Source: Bacteroidales bacterium UBA4116 (GTDB lineage Bacteria; Bacteroidota; Bacteroidia; Bacteroidales; Tannerellaceae). Taken from it: a DNA stretch of 64,000 nt. A program made the position numbers and the translations under genes. Below are positions 60,088-64,000 of this stretch, piece after piece; positions within the stretch are counted from its first letter, which is position 1; each line of letters opens with the position of its first letter. Location of the stretch: the NCBI GenBank assembly GCA_002381645.1, contig DFXE01000001.1, positions 1,479-65,478 of the forward strand. The letters are read 5' to 3'. The notes under the pieces are model-generated. The model worked only from the letters and a program-made list of their open reading frames with translations, ran no database searches and had not been told where the DNA came from.

Positions 60088-60705
60088 ATGAAAAAATACC
60101 TGATTGGTTGTTTTATACTCTTTCATGTCCTAACTATGGCCCAGGGTCATAAAGGAACGGTTGAGAATTGTGCCCCTATGAAAAGGGGGAAAGTATGCTA
60201 TACGGATGAAGTTGAATTACCGGGTGTATCCAAAACCGATTTATTCAATGCGATTCATTCCTGGGGGATAAAAAATTACGGGAAAGACGTTTTTCTTTCC
60301 AACGTAGCCGCGGATAAAGGAAAAAATACGATTCTTGTCAGTTCCAAAGTCGAATTATTACTTACCGATTCCTTAAAAACACGCCTTTCTTATAAAATGA
60401 CGGTCTTTTGCAACGATGGTAAATATTCGTGTGAACTCAAAGATATACGTTACCAGTATGATGCTGAAAATAATAAACGCTACAAGACATATACCGCAGA
60501 GGAGGTTATCGCTGAAAATGGTCTAGCCAATACGGCGGCAGCTATAAAAGACCCGGTATTGTTCTGCAACGCTACTTATTTTTTTGCGGAAAGCCTTTTC
60601 GCCGACGTGCATACCGCCGCCAATGAAGCAGCTAAAACAAAAAACGGGCAGAACAAAGATTCAACGGATAAAAAGAATGCACAGCCCGAATTAATTGAGC
60701 TTTAA
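60088..60705 (+). CDS. secreted DUF4468 protein
   Basis: 205 residues from ATG 60088 (MKKYLIGCFILFHVLTMAQG), which begins a proper signal peptide. An ATG at 60046 lies inside the upstream gene. The mature part repeats the DUF4468 features of its neighbour: GKVCYTDEVELPGVSKTDLFNAIHSWG, YKMTVFCNDGKYSCELKDIRYQYD and YTAEEVIAENGLA. A Lys/Asn-rich tail ends the protein. The two genes are 7 bp apart and probably arose by duplication. No function is known for DUF4468. Confidence 0.75.
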   Translation: MKKYLIGCFILFHVLTMAQGHKGTVENCAPMKRGKVCYTDEVELPGVSKTDLFNAIHSWGIKNYGKDVFLSNVAADKGKNTILVSSKVELLLTDSLKTRLSYKMTVFCNDGKYSCELKDIRYQYDAENNKRYKTYTAEEVIAENGLANTAAAIKDPVLFCNATYFFAESLFADVHTAANEAAKTKNGQNKDSTDKKNAQPELIEL

Positions 60706-61815
60706 ATAACACCACATGGGGTAATGATCGGAATATTTTACCTTTCCGACGGTGCAATTCATCGATTGCATGTTGGAGGAATGTAAAATATGATCGATCC
60801 TGAACCAGAAAAAGTTTTGGTTGTATGTAACGCCTAACCCCCTTCCCGATTCGGCAAAGGCATCAAGTAAGGGTCCTTTTATTGTGTGGTGGGCATAGGA
60901 AATAGGGGTGTCGTTAAAATCTCCGCACACCAATGTGTAATCCGTGCGTATGGACTTTATTTCTTCAGCTATCGCCCTTGCCTGTTCCGCCCGTATCCGG
61001 AAGGCGGGTCCTAATTTTTGCTGGATCGTCCCTTTTAATCCTTCAAAGGTATCGCTTCCTATTCCTTTTATAAAATCCGCATAACGGGATTTATCTTCCA
61101 TCGTGAGTTTAAATGACTCCAGGTGATTATTAATTAACGTCAGTGTCTTTCCGTTAATATCGATTTCGTGTATAGATGATCCGTTATTATTGCTATCGTA
61201 TTTGATCTTTCTCGATTTGGAAATAGGAAACTTGGAATACACCGCAATTCCCCAGCTTTTACCTTGCAGCTGGATAACCGAATGGTAAGGATACATCGAT
61301 AAGGCTTTATTTAATTTCTCCTTTGAAATTTTATTTTTCGCCCTGCTTACGAAATATTCTTGCATGCAGACGATATCCGCATTCGATTCGGCAATGAATT
61401 GAATTATTTCATTCGGCGACTCTTCGGTATGGTCTTTATATCCAAAGCCCATAACATTATAAGTCAATACCTTAATCACATTTTCCGTAGGTAGGGGATC
61501 GGTGCGGAAATGGAGGGGGAAGTAGCTTCGAACCGGTTGCCAGCAAATGATAAGTGTAATCGCTCCGATAAGCAGAAATCTCCATTCTTTTAAAAACATC
61601 CAGTATACAATAAAGACAATATTTAAAAGGCAGAAATACGGAAATGCCAGCCCCAGGTAAGAAAAAATCATACTTTTATCTGGAGGGATCCGGTCGGAAT
61701 AAGCTGCAATTATCAATAATAAAGCTGCGATTATATTCGCCGTGACAAACAGGTATTTGATAATATTTGTGAATATTTTTTTGCCCACGTTTTCATTATT
61801 TCTTACTGGCATCAA
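60691..61815 (-). CDS. membrane-anchored endonuclease/exonuclease/phosphatase-family protein
   Basis: 374 residues. Three transmembrane segments occupy about 20-95 (LFVTANIIAALLLIIAAYSD, FSYLGLAFPYFCLLNIVFIVYWMF, WRFLLIGAITLIICW). The rest is an EEP domain: VLTYNVMGFGYKDH, ADIVCMQEYF, LVCGDFNDTPISYA and the final KYSDHYPMWCYL supply the metal and catalytic residues (Asn, Glu, Asp-x-Asn, Asp-His). Placed in the membrane, the domain should face the periplasm. Substrate unknown. It overlaps the rhomboid gene upstream by 20 bp and overlaps the end of the DUF4468 gene convergently. Confidence 0.87.
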   Translation of the reverse strand: MMPVRNNENVGKKIFTNIIKYLFVTANIIAALLLIIAAYSDRIPPDKSMIFSYLGLAFPYFCLLNIVFIVYWMFLKEWRFLLIGAITLIICWQPVRSYFPLHFRTDPLPTENVIKVLTYNVMGFGYKDHTEESPNEIIQFIAESNADIVCMQEYFVSRAKNKISKEKLNKALSMYPYHSVIQLQGKSWGIAVYSKFPISKSRKIKYDSNNNGSSIHEIDINGKTLTLINNHLESFKLTMEDKSRYADFIKGIGSDTFEGLKGTIQQKLGPAFRIRAEQARAIAEEIKSIRTDYTLVCGDFNDTPISYAHHTIKGPLLDAFAESGRGLGVTYNQNFFWFRIDHILHSSNMQSMNCTVGKVKYSDHYPMWCYLKLN

Positions 61816-62674
61816 ATAATTTTTTCTTTTCTTCAGAAGAAAGGCTTTGGTAACCGGAATGTTTCAGTTTATCCAGAATGGCATCTAAATCCGCATTTTC
61901 TTTGTTCTTACGTGCGTTATAGTCATAATCTGTTTCCGCACGTTTATAGGTAACCTTCATTTTGGGTTTACGTTTACCCAGGTTTACTACTTTATCAATC
62001 AGGCGATTCATCGGAGCTGTCAGGTCCTTACCTACTTTCATCCGCGAAGCGAACCAAATACCGAAAAACGCACCTCCCAAATGCGCGATATGTCCTCCCG
62101 CATTTGATGAGGTGATCGCGAGGAAATCAAGCAGCAAAGTTCCCAAAGCCAGATATATCAGCTTAACTCTTCCTATAAATAATAAACCGATTTCATAGTC
62201 TTTCCTGTAAAACGAAACGGCAAAGACAATTGCCATAACCGATGCCGATGCGCCTATCAGAGCGCTATTGGCTGCTACCGCATGAAAATATGGAAAAATA
62301 TTATATGCCAGCACAAATAAAACGGCTCCTGCTATACCACCTAAAATATAGATTCCCCCTAACTGCCGTGGTGTAAAAAACTGAAGGAAAATACGCCCGA
62401 ACCAATACAACCATAACATATTAAATAATATATGGAGGAAATCATAATGGGTGAACATATAGGTGAACAGGGTCCACGGTTTATACAGGACAAGGACAGG
62501 AGAGGCAGGTAGCTGTAAATAGTTAAGCAAAGGAACCCCTTGTACGTTAAAAAGCAAAAAGAAAACCGCTGCTAAACGAATAAGGATAAAAACACCCAGG
62601 TTTATCAATATAAATTTGGCAAGGATATTCCCGTTATGAAATGTCCGCTTCAGATTAGTAAAAATACTTTCCAT
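61796..62674 (-). CDS. rhomboid-family intramembrane serine protease (second)
   Basis: 292 residues from the ATG at 62674 (MESIFTNLKRTFHNGNILAKF). An in-frame ATG at 62734 lies well inside the other rhomboid gene. Six hydrophobic segments are visible. The catalytic Ser is in NSALIGASASVMAIVFAVSF and the His in GGHIAHLGGAFFGIWFASR. The loop FTHYDFLHILFNMLWLYWFG is the usual HxxxN region. A cytoplasmic Lys-rich tail of about 75 residues follows. It overlaps the first rhomboid gene by 20 bp, giving a translationally coupled pair. Confidence 0.9.
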   Translation of the reverse strand: MESIFTNLKRTFHNGNILAKFILINLGVFILIRLAAVFFLLFNVQGVPLLNYLQLPASPVLVLYKPWTLFTYMFTHYDFLHILFNMLWLYWFGRIFLQFFTPRQLGGIYILGGIAGAVLFVLAYNIFPYFHAVAANSALIGASASVMAIVFAVSFYRKDYEIGLLFIGRVKLIYLALGTLLLDFLAITSSNAGGHIAHLGGAFFGIWFASRMKVGKDLTAPMNRLIDKVVNLGKRKPKMKVTYKRAETDYDYNARKNKENADLDAILDKLKHSGYQSLSSEEKKKLFDASKK

Positions 62675-63368
62675 CTTTCTTTTTCCAGTAACGAAGCAAT
62701 ATATATCCGAAAAGCATACCTCCCAGGTGGGCAAAGTGCGCTACGGAGTCTCCCCTAAAACTTGCTACGCCCATGAAAAGTTCAATAAAGCCATAACCGA
62801 TCACAAAATATTTTGCTTTGATCGGGACCGGTATAAACATAATATAAAGCGGAATTTCAGGGAATTTCAGTCCGAAAGCCAATAAGATACCGAATACGGC
62901 TCCGGATGCACCCACGGTGACAAACAGGTTGAGAAATTCGCTTTTCGACATTAACTGAACCCCGTTAAGGTTGATCATATCCTGACCGGAAAATATCACG
63001 TCACGGAGTTCAATAAGCCATACTATTTCCTGAACAAGCCCAGCCCCTATTCCGGTGACCATATAGTATATAAGGAAACGTTTGGGTCCCCAGACACTTT
63101 CAAGAACCCTTCCGAACATGTATACGGCAAACATATTAAAGAACAGATGCCCTATGGAACGGGTATCATGCATAAACATATACGATACGAACTGTATAGG
63201 ATTAAAATCCCTGGCACCCGGGAAATGTAATCCCAGCATCTGTACCAAATCTATATTCACACGGGGCAAAACAAGGCTTGCAATCCAGAAAATAACGTTT
63301 ATTATTATCAGGTTTTTTGTTACCGGAGGGATTGAATTTAAGAAGCCTGAACTGTTTTGATTCATCAT
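62655..63368 (-). CDS. rhomboid-family intramembrane serine protease (first)
   Basis: 237 residues from the ATG at 63368 (MMNQNSSGFLNSIPPVTKNLIIINV). An ATG at 63392 is in frame but coincides with the -7-like element at 63390-63397. The catalytic Ser is in FVTVGASGAVFGILLAFG and the His in AHFAHLGGMLFGYILL. The loop FMHDTRSIGHLFFNMFAVYMFG is the HxxxN region. Rhomboids cleave transmembrane substrates within the membrane. The pair of rhomboids with the EEP gene downstream and HU divergent is, to my knowledge, a common arrangement in Bacteroidales. Confidence 0.9.
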   Translation of the reverse strand: MMNQNSSGFLNSIPPVTKNLIIINVIFWIASLVLPRVNIDLVQMLGLHFPGARDFNPIQFVSYMFMHDTRSIGHLFFNMFAVYMFGRVLESVWGPKRFLIYYMVTGIGAGLVQEIVWLIELRDVIFSGQDMINLNGVQLMSKSEFLNLFVTVGASGAVFGILLAFGLKFPEIPLYIMFIPVPIKAKYFVIGYGFIELFMGVASFRGDSVAHFAHLGGMLFGYILLRYWKKKDGKYFY

Positions 63369-63389
63369 TTCATCATCATTTTTGTAAGA

Positions 63390-63397
63390 CAAAGGTA
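63390..63397 (-). promoter_or_regulatory. -7 element for the rhomboid operon
   Basis: The minus strand reads TACCTTTG (TAnnTTTG), 21 bp before ATG 63368. No spaced -33. Confidence 0.45.
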
Positions 63398-63467
63398 TAT
63401 ATATTTTGCTATTTTCTAATTAATCGGTATTAAAACATAAAAATCAAGCAAAAAAAAACTTATTTTC

Positions 63468-63498
63468 TTTGTTGTATATTAAAATAAAGCTACATTTG
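63468..63498 (+). promoter_or_regulatory. promoter of the HU gene
   Basis: TTTG (63468-63471), a 19-bp spacer and TACATTTG (63491-63498): an exact consensus promoter, 57 bp before the ATG. Confidence 0.8.
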
Positions 63499-63555
63499 AT
63501 GCCGATTGTGGCTATTATAAGATTTGTTTAATATAAATTAAATTTTTAAACCATC

Positions 63556-63828
63556 ATGAACAAAACAGAGTTTATTAGTGCTGTGGCTGAAAAATCCGGC
63601 TTAAGCAAAGTTGACGCAAAAAAAGCTGTTGAAGCTTTTGTAGAAACAGTTTCTGCTGAATTAAAACAAGGCGGTAAAGTTGCCCTTTTAGGTTTTGGCT
63701 CTTTTTCAGTTGCTGAAAAATCTGCACGTAAAGGTGTTAACCCTAAAACAAAACAACCAATCGACATTCCTGCACGTAAAGCTGTTAAATTTAAAGCAGG
63801 TGCTGAATTATCTGATCTTATAAAATAA
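63556..63828 (+). CDS. HU-family DNA-binding protein
   Basis: 90 residues, the standard HU length. It opens MNKTEFISAVAEKSGLSKVDAKKAVEAFVETV (dimerisation helices), followed by GKVALLGFGSFSVAEKSARKGVNPKTKQPIDIPARKAVKFKAG, the beta-arm with the conserved Arg-x-Gly-x-Asn-Pro and Pro-Ala region. It bends and compacts DNA without sequence specificity. A strong consensus promoter and a strong terminator suggest high expression. Confidence 0.96.
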   Translation: MNKTEFISAVAEKSGLSKVDAKKAVEAFVETVSAELKQGGKVALLGFGSFSVAEKSARKGVNPKTKQPIDIPARKAVKFKAGAELSDLIK

Positions 63829-63850
63829 GAAACCGTTAAGCTTTAAAAGA

Positions 63851-63889
63851 AAAAGAAGCTGTCCCATTTAGGTGGGACAGCTTCTTTTT
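63851..63889. terminator. bidirectional terminator between HU and aquaporin genes
   Basis: AAAAGAAGCTGTCCCA pairs with TGGGACAGCTTCTTTT around a 6-7 nt loop, with A and T tracts on the two sides. It suits both converging genes. Confidence 0.9.
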
Positions 63890-63909
63890 GTACCATACGT
63901 TCATAAACT

Positions 63910-64000
63910 TATTCTTCCGTATCGATAGCTTTCCATGTGAAAGCAGCAACAGCGGCTCCGATAAAAGGGGCAACAATAAACAACCATAACTGTGAAAGGG
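63910..64000 (-). CDS. aquaporin (MIP family), C-terminal end only
   Basis: The minus strand enters at the window edge in a frame that ends with LWLFIVAPFIGAAVAAFTW then KAIDTEE and TAA (63910-63912). The segment is a hydrophobic last helix with the APFIGA pattern seen at the end of AqpZ-type channels. Only about 29 codons are present, so the call is moderate. Confidence 0.6.

Overview
The window reads as chromosomal DNA of a Bacteroidales bacterium. Four things support this: a SusC/SusD-type glycan locus, a type V (Mfa1/FimA-like) pilus operon, a fused SecDF, and many promoters matching the Bacteroidetes consensus TTTG-N19-21-TAnnTTTG. One protein ends in a type IX secretion (Por) sorting domain. 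That excludes typical Bacteroides and points to a Dysgonomonas- or Porphyromonadaceae-like lineage (inference; no 16S gene is present). There is no integrase, transposase, phage or CRISPR signal.

Layout. 0-1.5 kb: the 5' end of an S41 protease gene, a PfkB sugar/nucleoside kinase and tRNA-Asn. 1.7-7.5 kb: small accessory genes (membrane AraC regulator, AlkD-like protein, TetR-DUF6463-DUF2867 operon, YD-like secreted protein, zinc-ribbon membrane protein, outer-membrane barrel). 7.7-17 kb: a glycan-utilisation locus (DUF6377 regulator, SusC, SusD, surface glycan-binding lipoprotein, GH30), followed by a GH127-type enzyme and a second, identical tRNA-Asn. 19.6-21.5 kb: a decaying operon with two broken genes. 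21.7-23.6 kb: a GH43 enzyme and a membrane protein. 24.2-29.9 kb: a four-gene operon that looks like siderophore-iron uptake (TonB receptor, DUF4374 lipoprotein, secreted esterase, ferric-reductase-like membrane protein).

30-38.4 kb: acetyltransferases, a nucleotidyltransferase-like protein, a C11 protease, a methyltransferase with a PAS-LuxR regulator, a TetR-MATE efflux pair with a shared operator, and three small stress-type genes. 38.6-46.2 kb: the pilus operon, headed by a T9SS-sorted protein. 46.5-48.4 kb: trmB and an Mrp ATPase. 48.5-54.8 kb: a complete hut operon converting histidine to glutamate through formiminotetrahydrofolate. 55-58 kb: secDF. 58.9-60.7 kb: two DUF4468 proteins, one fused to a flavin-reductase-like domain. 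60.7-64 kb: a nuclease/phosphatase, two rhomboids, HU and the 3' end of an aquaporin gene.

The most notable observations are these. (1) An in-frame amber codon interrupts what is otherwise a perfect signal peptide at the start of susC. (2) Paired TTGTAGACrT boxes with an identical 34-bp period lie in front of two loci that both encode YD-like secreted proteins. (3) The TetR-MATE operator occurs three times, once with no gene beside it. (4) Two long intergenic gaps share 22-bp-period palindromic arrays and a common sequence element. (5) The siderophore-type operon combines XusB-like binding, hydrolysis and reduction in one unit.
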